This document shows, one piece after another, positions 16,834 through 26,158 of a DNA stretch of 64,000 nucleotides (position 1 is the stretch's first letter; each line of letters opens with the position of its first letter). The DNA is from Propionibacteriaceae bacterium. Its GTDB lineage: Bacteria > Actinomycetota > Actinomycetes > Propionibacteriales > Propionibacteriaceae. The translations under genes were made by a program, and so were the position numbers. The stretch lies in the NCBI GenBank assembly GCA_025965155.1, contig JAOPXN010000026.1:1-64000 (forward strand), in the 5' to 3' direction. The notes beneath the pieces are model-generated. The model made no database searches, was not told the DNA's origin, and saw only the letters and a list, made by a program, of their open reading frames with translations.

Positions 16834-17715
16834 ATGGGGCAGCACATTCACGGCGGGCCGATGACCGGCCGGACAGTGCTGGTCACGGGAGCCACGTCCG
16901 GGATTGGACGGGCGACCGCGCTGGGACTGGCCACAATGGGCGCTCACGTCGCCATTGCCGGCCGGAACCGCCAGCGCACGGAAGATGCGGCCCGCGAGAG
17001 CAGCGCAGCCGGCGGCAAGAATGTCGAGGTGTTCGTCGCGGACCTGTCCTCCCAGGCCGAGGTGCGGCGGCTGGCCAGCGAGGTGCTTGAGCACCTGCCG
17101 CGGATCAACGTGCTGGTCAACAACGCCGGCGGGTACTGGAGCTCCCGCCACGTCACCGCAGACGGGCTGGAACGCACCTTTGCGGTCAACCATCTGGCGC
17201 CGTTCCTGCTGACCAACCTGCTCTTGAACCGGCTCGAGCGGAGCGCGCCGGCCCGCGTGGTCACCGTCGCCTCTAACGCCCACGCCACGGGACGCATTGA
17301 CTTCGGCGACCTTCAGGGCGAACGGTCCTACTCCGGCGGTCGGGCATACAGCCAATCCAAGCTCGTCAACGTCTTGTTCACCTATCATCTGGCCAGAAGG
17401 ATGCATGGGAGCGCAGTGACCGCGAACGCGCTGCATCCCGGCGTAGTGCGGACGTCCTTCGGAACTGAGGACCCCGCGCGCATCCAGCGACTCCTCGTCC
17501 CCCTTCTGCGACCGGTCCTGAAGTCGCCGGCTCGGGGCGCCGCCACGTCCATTCATCAGGCGTCGGCCTTCGAGCTCGAGCAGGTGTCGGGCCGTTACTT
17601 CGCCAACCGGCGACCCACGAGATCATCCACTGGCAGCAACGACCAGGCGGTCGCGGCGCGGCTCTGGGAGGTGAGCGCGGATCTGGTGGGATTTCCCGCG
17701 GCACCCCGTGTGTGA
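16834..17715 (+). CDS. Short-chain dehydrogenase/reductase (retinol-dehydrogenase-like)
   Basis: 293 residues from the ATG at 16834, preceded by AAAGGAG. Seen motifs are TGATSGIG (about 18-25), NNAGG (about 92-96), a catalytic Ser in TVASNAHATG and the YSQSK catalytic Tyr-Lys pair. The overall arrangement matches the retinol dehydrogenase / WW-domain-oxidoreductase-like SDR branch. It lies 29 bases after the DUF4386 gene; its own stop overlaps the start of the receiver-domain gene, so the genes are probably cotranscribed. Confidence 0.88.
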   Translation: MGQHIHGGPMTGRTVLVTGATSGIGRATALGLATMGAHVAIAGRNRQRTEDAARESSAAGGKNVEVFVADLSSQAEVRRLASEVLEHLPRINVLVNNAGGYWSSRHVTADGLERTFAVNHLAPFLLTNLLLNRLERSAPARVVTVASNAHATGRIDFGDLQGERSYSGGRAYSQSKLVNVLFTYHLARRMHGSAVTANALHPGVVRTSFGTEDPARIQRLLVPLLRPVLKSPARGAATSIHQASAFELEQVSGRYFANRRPTRSSTGSNDQAVAARLWEVSADLVGFPAAPRV

Positions 17716-18187
17716 AGCTCCCGGCCATAGCCCGACGAACGAATCTTTCGGTGTCGGAGAAAATCCTGTAGCCGCCGGTCCCACCAGAAACCAGAAACCG
17801 CTCAGGCACACCCGGGTACTCATTGTCGATGATCATGCCCCATTCCGATCGATCGCCCGCCAAATCCTGGCGGCGGACGGATTCCTCATCGTGGGCGAGG
17901 CCGCGGACGGGGCCGAGGCGATCCGCGCGTCCGGTGAGCTGTGCCCCGACCTCGTGCTGCTCGACGTTCAACTTCCCGATATCGATGGCTTCGCGGTCGC
18001 CGCTGTTCTTACCACCCGGGTCGATGCGCCTGCGGTTGTGCTCGTGTCAAGCCGATCGCGTACGGACTACGGATCCAGGATTGAGGACTGCGGCGTCCTG
18101 GGGTACATCGCCAAGGAAGAGCTCAGCGGGGAAGCGCTGCGCCGGCTGCTTCCACTGCAGAATCGAGTGCCACCAGTCAGACCGTGA
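17708..18187 (+). CDS. Receiver-only response regulator
   Basis: 159 residues from the GTG at 17708. The receiver domain starts near residue 36 (RVLIVDDH, acidic pair 41-42) with the phospho-acceptor Asp86 in LLDVQLPD, a conserved Ser in VLVSSRS and Lys in YIAKEEL. There is no output domain; the sequence stops just after helix 5, so it may act by protein contact or as a phosphate sink. A start inside (after residue 20) is possible. It precedes a LuxR-type regulator by 66 bases and shares the locus with a convergent histidine kinase. Confidence 0.8.
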   Translation: MCEAPGHSPTNESFGVGENPVAAGPTRNQKPLRHTRVLIVDDHAPFRSIARQILAADGFLIVGEAADGAEAIRASGELCPDLVLLDVQLPDIDGFAVAAVLTTRVDAPAVVLVSSRSRTDYGSRIEDCGVLGYIAKEELSGEALRRLLPLQNRVPPVRP

Positions 18188-18253
18188 TCCCCGGCTGGTC
18201 GAGGCGGGGGGAACGGGCTACCGCTCGTCGTTTCGGGGTGGGACGCTCTGGGG

Positions 18254-18898
18254 ATGAGGGTGATGGTTGCCGACGACGCGGTGTTGTTCCGCGAGGGATT
18301 GTCCCGGGTTCTGGCCGAGGCCGGGTTCGAGGTGACCGCCCAGGTGGTGGACGGGCAGGCGTTGCTCGACCGGGTGCGCGAGGATCCGCCCGAGGTGTGC
18401 GTCGTCGACATCCGGATGCCGCCGACGCACACCACCGAGGGGCTCGACACGGCCAGGGCACTCCGCCTAAGCCATCCGGGGGTTGGGGTTCTCGTCTTGT
18501 CGGCCCACATCGAACCGGAGTTCGCCTTGGCGTTGATCGAGGACGGGATCCAGGGGGCCGGGTACCTGCTGAAGGAGCGGGTCGCTGATCTGACCGAGTT
18601 CACGGATGCGGTGCGCCGGGTGGCGCTGGGCGGTGTGGTGATCGATCCGTCGGTTGTGGCCCAGCTGGTGGGGCGCAGGCGAGCGCCAAATCCACTCGAC
18701 GCGTTGACTGACCGCGAGCGCGAGGTGTTGTCGGTGATGGCGGAGGGCCGTTCTAACCAGGCGATCTGCGAGCGGCTTCACCTGAGTCCGAAGACCGTGG
18801 AGGCCTACGTGCGCGCGGTGTTCACCAAGCTGAATCTGCACCAGGGTGCAGACGACAATCGCCGTGTTCTCGCCGTCCTTGCTTTCCTGCGCGGCTGA
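18254..18898 (+). CDS. NarL/LuxR-family response regulator
   Basis: 214 residues. Receiver domain with the acidic pair Asp7-Asp8, phospho-acceptor Asp52 (VVDIRMPP), Ser in VLSAH and Lys in LLKERV. The C-terminal LuxR helix-turn-helix (about 150-205) contains LTDREREVLSVMAEGRSN and LSPKTVEAYVRAVFTKL. It would bind DNA when phosphorylated. The likely partner is the histidine kinase gene that ends 49 bases away on the opposite strand. Confidence 0.93.
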   Translation: MRVMVADDAVLFREGLSRVLAEAGFEVTAQVVDGQALLDRVREDPPEVCVVDIRMPPTHTTEGLDTARALRLSHPGVGVLVLSAHIEPEFALALIEDGIQGAGYLLKERVADLTEFTDAVRRVALGGVVIDPSVVAQLVGRRRAPNPLDALTDREREVLSVMAEGRSNQAICERLHLSPKTVEAYVRAVFTKLNLHQGADDNRRVLAVLAFLRG

Positions 18899-18946
18899 AT
18901 ACGCAAAGTGAAGCGGCGGGTCGTGCTGCTCAACTGGAAGCACCGG

Positions 18947-20746
18947 TCACTCTGCGGTCGTCGACCGACACGGCAACTCGGCCGTGATGTGTGTCCCTTC
19001 ACCGGGCGGACTGGACACTCCGAGGCGGCCGTTGAGCGCCTCGACGCGGTCAGCGAGCCCGCGCAACCCTGAGCCGAGTGCGGGGTCGGCGCCGCCCAGC
19101 CCATCATCGGTGATCTCGACCACAACCCCGGTTGCGGTGCGCCGGAGGCTCACAGTTGTCGCCGACGCATGGGCGTACTTCATTACATTGGCCAGTGCTT
19201 CGGAGGCGACGAAGTACGCCGCGAAAGCGATTGGCTCTGGCAGTCGGGGACCGGGCTCGTAAGACACCGTGGTGGGGACGTCTGAGCGTCTGGCCAGGGC
19301 GTCGAGCGCGACGTCGAGCCCCTGGTCCAGCGCAGCCGGGTGTATTCCGCGGGCGAGTTCGCGCAGCTCCTCCAGCGATTGCGCCAATTCGTCGCTTGCT
19401 GAGGTGACCATCCGCTCCGCGTCGGTGGGATCGTCGCGGATCCGACGTCCGATGAGGGAGAGCTGGAGCGCCAGCGTGACTAACCGCTGTTGGGCGCCGT
19501 CGTGCAGGTTGCGTTCAATCCGACGTCGTTCGGCGTCCCCGGCAGAGATCACCCGTTCCCGTGACGCCCGCACCTCGGCAAGCCGGTTTTCGGCCTCCGC
19601 ATGCAGCCGCTGATTCTCGAGAGCGATGGCAGCCGCGCCGCCCACGGCCTCAACCAGCTCCGGGTCGTCCTCGAGCGACCTGTCGTAGATCAGCGCGGCG
19701 ACCAACTCACCCTCGCGCCTGACCGGCGCCACCGACCGGTCACCGTCCGCAGGCAGCATCACCGGCCGGTCCTCGGCATCGACAAAGGCGCTGCTACCCG
19801 CAACCGGGTAGGCGATCACCAGTCCCGGATCACCCAACGCCCTGGCCAGCGCGAACCGCAGCTCGGCGGGGTGCATGGCCCGCATCCCCCGGAGCAGCTC
19901 AACCAGGCCGCCGCGCGCCAAACGGGACCGCAGCAGCCCGGTAAGGAACGCCACCGGGATCACGACAACGAAGATCGCGAGGATCCAGAAGACCGCTTGC
20001 GGCAGTCGGACTCCGACAAGACCGGCGCTCAGCACAGCCATGAAGAACAGCAGCCACACGCTTCCGGCCAGACTCGGGAGCAGCGCGCGCCGCCCCGGCG
20101 GCGATGCCTTGAGCCATCTTGCTGCAACCACCGTGGCGACGATGACGGAGATCGGAAGATTCAGCGCGCGGTAGACGGTGTCGATGGCACCGGCGATAGG
20201 CGCATCCGGCCGGACCAACAAGAGGTTGCCCTCCACCACGGCGAACATCAGCGAGAGCGGCGTGACCACGAGCAGATCCACCGCAACGGCACCGACGAGG
20301 AACCGGTCCATCCGCGTCCGCAACCGCCCACCGCTCAGGAACGTCAACAGGATGGCGACCAAAAAGAGCAGCCACACGTTCCGGAACAACAAACCCGCTG
20401 TCCGCAGGACTGGTGACTCGAACTGAAGAAGCAAGGGTGAGGCCAGGAACGCAAAGCCGGTCGCTGTCATCAGCCGACCGCTGTAATTGTCGGGACGCCG
20501 CCGCCACGCCACCAGCCCGCACGCTGCGAACAACCCGCCGACGATCCGGAAGACGACAAGCACGGGCACGAGGGGCGCTACCGGACCGTTCACGAGGAAA
20601 TGAACGAGCACCCAGACCTCGGCCGAGACGAACATGCACCATGCCACGATCCAGAACGCGAGGTGACGCTCGGGGGCCGTAAAGCGGCGTGCGACTCGCG
20701 CGCTGCTGGAACTGAGCGAAGCTGTGACCCGCCCGCCCGTCGTCAT
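18947..20746 (-). CDS. Membrane sensor histidine kinase (NarX/DesK-like, HisKA_3)
   Basis: 599 residues. The N-terminal half carries about eight hydrophobic helices (30-280), then a GAF-like region (about 285-375, RFALARALGDPGLVIAYPV). The dimerisation/phosphorylation helix has His415 in RNLHDGAQQR, and the ATPase part shows EALANVMKYAHAS (N box), ITDDGLGG (G1) and GLRGLADRVEALNGRL (G2). It would phosphorylate NarL-type regulators, most simply the convergent neighbour. The multi-helix sensor suggests detection of a membrane or small-molecule signal. Confidence 0.92.
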   Translation of the reverse strand: MTTGGRVTASLSSSSARVARRFTAPERHLAFWIVAWCMFVSAEVWVLVHFLVNGPVAPLVPVLVVFRIVGGLFAACGLVAWRRRPDNYSGRLMTATGFAFLASPLLLQFESPVLRTAGLLFRNVWLLFLVAILLTFLSGGRLRTRMDRFLVGAVAVDLLVVTPLSLMFAVVEGNLLLVRPDAPIAGAIDTVYRALNLPISVIVATVVAARWLKASPPGRRALLPSLAGSVWLLFFMAVLSAGLVGVRLPQAVFWILAIFVVVIPVAFLTGLLRSRLARGGLVELLRGMRAMHPAELRFALARALGDPGLVIAYPVAGSSAFVDAEDRPVMLPADGDRSVAPVRREGELVAALIYDRSLEDDPELVEAVGGAAAIALENQRLHAEAENRLAEVRASRERVISAGDAERRRIERNLHDGAQQRLVTLALQLSLIGRRIRDDPTDAERMVTSASDELAQSLEELRELARGIHPAALDQGLDVALDALARRSDVPTTVSYEPGPRLPEPIAFAAYFVASEALANVMKYAHASATTVSLRRTATGVVVEITDDGLGGADPALGSGLRGLADRVEALNGRLGVSSPPGEGTHITAELPCRSTTAE

Positions 20747-21263
20747 CGTGCACAGCCGATCATTGGCAGGCTCCTCGGCGCAGAGCCAGCGCCCGCGTAG
20801 CGGCCAGGCATGCTGCTAGATGAACGACTTTAGCTCAGCTCATCCTCACACGGGTCGCGGCATAGCGGGCCGTTCCTGGCCGTCAGATGTCGTGACTTCT
20901 GGCTCGCCTGACCCGGGCGTCCGTGCACGTTATCGGCTGCCGCTCGCACAACCCGCCGGGACGGCCGAATACAGACGGGGCTACCTCAGGGTCACGCTCT
21001 TGTGCCAGACCTGCGCACGCATGAGCGCAAGCCTTCGCTCCCCGCATAGCGATTAGCAGGACCTGCGGGTGTCGTAGGTCTCCGGTCACCGGTACACATT
21101 GCCGAACCAGTCCTGCGGGACAGGGCTGAGCGTGGGAACCAGGCCGGGGGAGTGTCTCGTGGCTGTGCCGCAAGAGGGTACGGTGCCGCCCCCTCGGCCG
21201 GCTGGCCGCCGAGCCTTACTTCAGCGGCGCCCGCAAGTGACCCGCCTCGCTAGGGTTCCCCCT
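20747..21263. other. 517-base divergent intergenic region
   Basis: It lies between the histidine kinase (minus) and a nucleotidyltransferase (plus) and so should hold promoters for both. Open frames here have no motifs. The + gene could start up to 165 bases earlier than annotated, at 21099, but that extension is basic and non-conserved in look. No clear operator is seen. Confidence 0.45.
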
Positions 21264-22127
21264 GTGGCGAGTGATCAGAGGATCGATGCGACTCCTGGGG
21301 ATCTGACCCCGTATCGAGAACTAGATGAGGTGCTGATCGGGTACGCCCGCACATCGCGTGCTGTGCTGCGGGACAACTTCGTCGGCCTCTATCCGCTTGG
21401 CTCACTGGCGATCGGCGACTTCGACCTGACGAGCGACGTCGACTTCATGATCGTCACCGACAACGAGCTGACCCGCGACGAGGTCGACGGTGTTCAATCC
21501 GCCCACACCGGGCTGATCGCCCAGCACACCCGCTGGGTGAAACATTTGGAGTACTCAGTCTTCCCACTGCAGACGTTGGCAGAGAAGTCTTCACCGTACG
21601 GGCCGGCTGGGCGCAACGACTCGGCGGCACGGCATCTCTGGTACTTCGTCAACGGCGGCTCGACGATCGAGAGGTCCGACCACGACAACACGCTCGTGAC
21701 ACGCTGGACCTTGCGCTACAGGAGTAAGGCGGTGGTCGGCCCTGAGCCAGCAGCTTTCGCGCCCGACGTGACAGCGGATGAACTCCGTCGAGAGATCAGG
21801 AACTCGATCCTCGGGTGGGAGGCTTTATTCACACCCGATTCCCCGTACAACAACCGCTTCCATCAGGTCTTCTTCGTCCTCAACAACTGTCGCGCACTAC
21901 AAGACCTGCACGAAGGCAGGATTACCTCCAAGCGAGAGGGCGTGAACTGGGCCAAACAGCACCTTGATCCTCAATGGCACACGCTTATTGACTACTGCTG
22001 GCAGGAACGGCTCGATACCGGAATCAACGTATCGCAACCAGCCAATCCGCAGGCTTTCGAGCAGACCGTCGCCTTTATCGAGTACACGACGCGTCTGGCC
22101 GAGAGGTACGAGCTGCCGAACGACTAG
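21264..22127 (+). CDS. Nucleotidyltransferase-domain protein (aminoglycoside adenylyltransferase-like fold)
   Basis: 287 residues from the GTG at 21264. The nucleotidyltransferase motif is seen as LYPLGSLAIGDFDLTSDVDF (GS followed by DxD), the metal- and nucleotide-binding signature of the pol-beta superfamily, followed by a helical C-terminal domain (HLWYFVNGGSTI, then RFHQVFFVLNNCRALQDL) like that of AadA and DUF4111 proteins. The substrate could be an aminoglycoside or another small molecule; resistance cannot be concluded. The start is uncertain because longer in-frame starts exist. Confidence 0.8.
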   Translation: MASDQRIDATPGDLTPYRELDEVLIGYARTSRAVLRDNFVGLYPLGSLAIGDFDLTSDVDFMIVTDNELTRDEVDGVQSAHTGLIAQHTRWVKHLEYSVFPLQTLAEKSSPYGPAGRNDSAARHLWYFVNGGSTIERSDHDNTLVTRWTLRYRSKAVVGPEPAAFAPDVTADELRREIRNSILGWEALFTPDSPYNNRFHQVFFVLNNCRALQDLHEGRITSKREGVNWAKQHLDPQWHTLIDYCWQERLDTGINVSQPANPQAFEQTVAFIEYTTRLAERYELPND

Positions 22128-22223
22128 CGACCCGTCTCGCTTCGCAATGGAGCAGCGGACCTCCCACGGCCCGCTTCGGTCAAGGGACCGGCTTACCGGG
22201 GCTCCGGGCCGTATGCGAGCGCG

Positions 22224-22637
22224 TCAGGGTGTGATCACGGCAACCGGGAACTTGCGGTCGGTCTTTGTCTCGTAGTCCGCCGCGTCCGGCCAGTATTCGC
22301 GCCAAATGCGGTAGAGCTCGGCCCAGTCCTCGTCCCGATCCGGGCGGACGACGCGGTGCCTAGCCTCCAGGGTCTTCGACCCGAGCTCTATGGTCACCGG
22401 GCGGTCGAGGGCCTCCAGGTTGGCCACCCATTGCGGGTCTTCCGGCGCGCCACCGGCGGTGCCGCAGATCACGTACGCGTCGCCGTGCGGGGCGGCGACC
22501 AGCGGGTGAACGGTGACCTTGCCGGTCTTCCGGCCCGGGGTGTGCAGCAGGAGCGTTGTCTTGCCCTCCCAGTGCCCCCAAAGCACGCCATCGTTCGCGC
22601 GGAACTGCTCGATCACCGCGTCATTCCACGAAGCCAT
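22224..22637 (-). CDS. Nitroreductase-family deazaflavin (F420)-dependent oxidoreductase
   Basis: 137 residues, matching the DDN/FDOR-B size. Seen features are LLHTPGRKTGKVTVHPL (the substrate/cofactor loop), AYVICGTAGGAPEDPQWVAN (where the family has the nucleotide phosphate contact) and the DRDEDWAELYRIW helix. Members use F420H2 to reduce quinones or nitro compounds. The window also carries a cofC-like gene for F420 synthesis, which supports cofactor availability. The gene is convergent with the nucleotidyltransferase. Confidence 0.88.
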   Translation of the reverse strand: MASWNDAVIEQFRANDGVLWGHWEGKTTLLLHTPGRKTGKVTVHPLVAAPHGDAYVICGTAGGAPEDPQWVANLEALDRPVTIELGSKTLEARHRVVRPDRDEDWAELYRIWREYWPDAADYETKTDRKFPVAVITP

Positions 22638-23204
22638 AGTGCCGACGCTACCGCCCGCGGCGGCGCCTGTGGTGGTGTTGGTCGTCCCTCGCCAGGTTTG
22701 ACCACTACGACCCGATTCACGAGACTCATGCGCACAGCGACGCGTCTGCCGACGAGAGTCTCTAGCTGCGACGTTCCGGTTGCCCTTGACCTGCCGGTGG
22801 CTGCCTTGGTCATCGCCACCCTCGCTGTCCGTGAAGGCGAGGAACTGTCGGCCAAGGCCAGTCCGCCGTTCTCACAAGACGGTCCGCGGGCGGAGCCGTT
22901 CTTCAATAGCCCGGCGGTTTACGGCAAGCTTTCTCACGTCCCCTCCCGGTCGAAGACGTGCCGCGGATCGGCTCAGCGGGAGTGGAGGGGCTGGGACGTG
23001 CGCAGCGATGTCACGACGTCACGGATGGCCTGGGAGGCGGCTCCGGAGGCGGCCTCAACATCGTCCCATGGCGGAGTCTTCGAGGGACTGTCGGCTGCGA
23101 GCACTCCTCGGGACTATCGGGCGAATACCCGGCTCCGGATGGCTGGCGAACGTAGCGGGAAGGAAGGGCCGAGGTTAAATGGCTGAGCTGGAGGGAGTTC
23201 GACG
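22638..23204. other. 567-base intergenic region
   Basis: Between a minus-strand reductase and a plus-strand secreted protein. A plus-strand frame spans much of it but has no recognisable domain and overlaps the reductase on its 5' side. The last 20 bases (CTGGAGGGAGTTCG) are the ribosome site of the next gene. No operator or RNA gene is apparent. Confidence 0.5.
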
Positions 23205-24662
23205 ATGAGACCAAAGCTGAGCTGGCCGGCAGCTGCGGTGCTGGGGGCCGTGGCTCTGATCCCCTACGGAGCGGCCGCGGCTGCCTCGGCCGCGTACCCC
23301 GCCGCTCTCACCGCATCCGTCTGCAAGGACGATTATGGCGCAGACTTCGACGGTGACGGCCGACCCGATGTTGCCGTGGGGGTGCCGGGCGAGGACCGCG
23401 GCACGGTGTCCGACGCGGGCGCTGTTGAGGTCCGCTACCTCTGTGGCAGCCAGACCGCGCAGGCGCTGGTGCTGCCGAGGGCGCACGCCCACGATCGTTT
23501 CGGCACTGCGCTGGCGGTCGGTACGCTGAACGGCGACAGGTATCTGGACCTCGCCGTCGGGGTACCGGGATTGGACGTGCACGGTCATCGCGACGCCGGT
23601 GGCGTCGCCCTCTTCTACGGCTCCGCGAAGGGGCTGCGGTACGCCAAGACGCTGACCCAGGCCAGCGCCCACGTTGGCGGGTCCGTCCAGGCGAACGCCC
23701 GCTTCGGCCAGACGCTGTCAATCACCGGCGACCAGCCCGACAGGCTCGCCACGCTGCGGATCGGTGAACCCGGCCGGACCGTCGCCGGGCATCGGGGGGC
23801 CGGCGGCTACGTCGACCACGCGCTCCGGAATGGCCGGTACGTAGCGGCCAACTCGGGCCAGGTCACCCTTGCCACGCCCGGCGTGCCTGGGTCGCCACGG
23901 ACCGGTGACGCGCTGGGAGCCGCCCTCTACTCCAACTTCCGTGTTGGCATTCCCCACCGAACGGTAAACGGGGCACCGGAGGCCGGAGCCGTACTCATCA
24001 CGCCGCACGGGCGGCGGCCGACCATGCTCACCCAGGCCAGCCCCGGAGTGCCCGGCACGCCGGAGCCCGGGGACCACTTCGGTGCCTCGTTGGCCCAGGG
24101 CTGGGTCGGGGTGCCCGGCGAATCGGTCGGCTCGGTGGCACGCGCGGGTATCGCGGAGCGGCCAGCCTCGGTCGCGAGTGAGTCGGTTGTGCTCGACCAG
24201 CATGACGCCGACCCTTCGCAGGTGGTCGAGGCCGGCGACCGCTTCGGCGCCGCGCTGACCGAGACCGGTGTGGTGGTGGACGACACCGAGTGGTCGCCGC
24301 GGCAGCTGCTGGTCGGCTCCCCCGGTCAGGACGTCGCCGGTCACGCCGACGCCGGCACGGTGAGCGTCGTCGGCGAGTCGTCCGATCCTGACGGTGGCCC
24401 TTTCGTCCTCGGCGCCCCCTACGGCGAGCTACAGCCTGCCAAGCCTGTCACCGACGCCCGCTTCGGATCGGTGCTGGGGCGGAACGGGCTGCGGACTGTG
24501 CAAGTCGGTGCCGTCGGAGCGGCCGGCGGCCAGCTGTCGCTGTTCGTCGCACCCGGCCGGTACGACGCCCTGCCGACGCGCGTCGCCACCCTGACCCAGG
24601 TGGCCGGGACCCCCGAGAGCGGCGACCGCTACGGCGGGGCCGTCGCGCTCAGCCCGGTCTGA
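23205..24662 (+). CDS. Secreted FG-GAP (integrin-alpha-like) beta-propeller protein
   Basis: 485 residues with a Sec-type signal peptide (basic start, hydrophobic 9-24, Ala-rich cleavage region near 30). The mature part is built of about seven FG-GAP repeats of 50-60 residues, each with a Ca-binding-like loop and a VGVPGE/VGSPGQ phrase: DFDGDGRPDVAVGVPG, then NGDRYLDLAVGVPG, then degenerate copies. This is the integrin-alpha-type propeller found in many Actinobacteria as an exported protein, probably for adhesion or polysaccharide binding. No catalytic domain is seen. GGAGGGA precedes the ATG. Confidence 0.85.
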   Translation: MRPKLSWPAAAVLGAVALIPYGAAAAASAAYPAALTASVCKDDYGADFDGDGRPDVAVGVPGEDRGTVSDAGAVEVRYLCGSQTAQALVLPRAHAHDRFGTALAVGTLNGDRYLDLAVGVPGLDVHGHRDAGGVALFYGSAKGLRYAKTLTQASAHVGGSVQANARFGQTLSITGDQPDRLATLRIGEPGRTVAGHRGAGGYVDHALRNGRYVAANSGQVTLATPGVPGSPRTGDALGAALYSNFRVGIPHRTVNGAPEAGAVLITPHGRRPTMLTQASPGVPGTPEPGDHFGASLAQGWVGVPGESVGSVARAGIAERPASVASESVVLDQHDADPSQVVEAGDRFGAALTETGVVVDDTEWSPRQLLVGSPGQDVAGHADAGTVSVVGESSDPDGGPFVLGAPYGELQPAKPVTDARFGSVLGRNGLRTVQVGAVGAAGGQLSLFVAPGRYDALPTRVATLTQVAGTPESGDRYGGAVALSPV

Positions 24663-24897
24663 CCCGTCCCCTACTCCACCCGCAGCACCCCGTCGGGTGG
24701 CCACCGATGTCTTCGTCCCAGGGCGACGACCATACCGCTGCCGCTGTGCGGGCCCTGCTTGTGCGCGGGCATAGATGGACGGCGGGCACGTACCCAGCAT
24801 CGATCGGAGGTCAGTCGAGCACGTGTCCTGCAGATCCGTGGCCGGGAGGGATGTTGGCCACCACTGAGCCACCCAGGCTTCCCAAGAATCGAAGCCG

Positions 24898-24903
24898 ACT
24901 AGT
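24898..24903. repeat. Left copy of the IS481 target-site duplication (ACTAGT)
   Basis: ACTAGT is repeated at 25966-25971 at the other end of the element. On the minus strand this copy supplies the transposase stop codon (TAG at 24901-24899) and two bases of its last sense codon. Confidence 0.92.
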
Positions 24904-25855
24904 TGTACTGCCCGGACAGGTTGGTGACGCGGCTGGCTGGTGGTTGGCCGCCGAGTGCGGTGTGGCCGCGATGGTGATTGTAGTCGTGGAGCCAGTCGGC
25001 GAAGGCGGCGACGCGGTCGGCTTCGGTGGCGTAGGGGTGCGCGTAGGCCCATTCGTTGAGCAGGGTCCGGTTGAACCGCTCCACCTTGCCGTTGGTCTGT
25101 GGCCGGTAGGGGCGGGTCCGTTTGTGGCTGATCTGGTCGCCGAGCGCGGCGGCGAACAGCTGGGAGACGTAGCAGCCGCCGTTGTCGGTCAGGACCCGGC
25201 GGACGGTGATCCCGCAGCCGGCGAAGTAGGCGTTGGCGCGGGTCCAGAATGCGGCCGCGGTCTCCTTCTTCTCGTCGGTGAGGATCTCGCTGTAGGCGAG
25301 CCGGGAGTGGTCGTCGACGGCGTTGTGGAGGTAGGCGTAGCCGGGCCGTGACCGGCCGGCGTTGCTCTTGCTGGTCGCCCGGTCGGTGAACCGGTGCCCG
25401 CCACCGGCGGAGATCCGGCCAAGCTTTTTGATGTCGACGTGGACCAGGTCGCCCGGCGTGGGCCATTCGTAGCGCCGGATCACCCGGCCGGTGCCGCGGT
25501 CGAGCCAGGACAGCCGTGCCAGCCGGTAACGCCGCAGCACCCGGTGCACCGTGGACGGGTTCAGTCCCAGCAGGTACCCGATCCGGGCCGGCCCCCAGCG
25601 ACGGAGCAGTCGGATCTTGATGATCCGCCGCTCGGTCCGCGTCGGGGTCCGGGTCGGACAACGGTGCGGACGGCTGGACCGGTCGCTCATCGCGGCGACA
25701 CCGCCGCACCGATACCGGCCCGCCCATCGGGCCGCGGTGGTGGCAGACACCTGGAAACGCTCAGCGGCCCGCCGCAGCGGCCACCCATCCTCCACAACAC
25801 ACCGAGCCAGCATCAGCCGACCACGCGGACTGAGCGTGGCATTACCGTGAGACAT
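24899..25855 (-). CDS. IS481-family transposase
   Basis: 318 residues from the ATG at 25855 (MSHGNATLSP), the common start of the family; a longer in-frame start at 25903 would add 16 residues. The order is an N-terminal helix-turn-helix (GWPLRRAAERFQVSATTAARW), a second HTH, then the rve integrase core with catalytic Asp in HVDIKKLGRI, Asp in LTDNGGCYVS and Glu in KVERFNRTL. The frame is intact. The stop codon lies outside the element, inside the duplicated target. Confidence 0.95.
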   Translation of the reverse strand: MSHGNATLSPRGRLMLARCVVEDGWPLRRAAERFQVSATTAARWAGRYRCGGVAAMSDRSSRPHRCPTRTPTRTERRIIKIRLLRRWGPARIGYLLGLNPSTVHRVLRRYRLARLSWLDRGTGRVIRRYEWPTPGDLVHVDIKKLGRISAGGGHRFTDRATSKSNAGRSRPGYAYLHNAVDDHSRLAYSEILTDEKKETAAAFWTRANAYFAGCGITVRRVLTDNGGCYVSQLFAAALGDQISHKRTRPYRPQTNGKVERFNRTLLNEWAYAHPYATEADRVAAFADWLHDYNHHRGHTALGGQPPASRVTNLSGQYN

Positions 25856-25965
25856 GAAGACCTCCGAGACGTGGGACGGAACCTTAGGCAGTTCCACCCT
25901 CACTCGGAGGTCTTCCCCATGTCACCCCGCCATGCCGGGCGTTACCAACCTCTGTGGTCAGTACA
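24904..25965 (-). mobile_element. Complete IS481-family insertion sequence (1062 bp)
   Basis: The element is bounded by imperfect terminal inverted repeats: 24904-24930 and the complement of 25939-25965 match at 22 of 27 bases, starting TGTACTG. ACTAGT flanks it on both sides (24898-24903 and 25966-25971), a 6-base target duplication that fits the NCTAGN target known for IS481. It carries one transposase gene on the minus strand. Intact ends, intact reading frame and identical flanks point to a recent insertion. Confidence 0.95.
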
Positions 25966-25971
25966 ACTAGT
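25966..25971. repeat. Right copy of the IS481 target-site duplication (ACTAGT)
   Basis: It is identical to 24898-24903 and directly abuts the right inverted repeat ending CAGTACA at 25965. Confidence 0.92.
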
Positions 25972-26158
25972 GCCCTGCGCCGTCGATCGGGTACTCGTAG
26001 GAGAGCTCGCCTCGGCCGGGGAGTCTACCGACACCGAACGAGCGCCGGCCGGACGCACAGCCGCTGCGGAAATCACCTCGGACCGGGTGGCGAAGGAGGG
26101 TTGTTCGCGTGATGCCGATCACCGCGAATGCACCACGTACCCCCGATATCCTGCGCAA

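Noticed and set aside
21099..21263. N-terminal extension of the nucleotidyltransferase
   Set aside because: The extension is Arg/Pro-rich and unlike the family, and a GTG at 21264 fits the domain start better.
21264..22127. Calling the nucleotidyltransferase an aminoglycoside-resistance gene
   Set aside because: Only the general nucleotidyltransferase motif and a similar C-terminal helical domain are seen; substrate cannot be inferred.
24707..25351. Plus-strand 214-codon frame inside the IS481 element
   Set aside because: Antisense to the transposase; Gly/Val-rich shadow.
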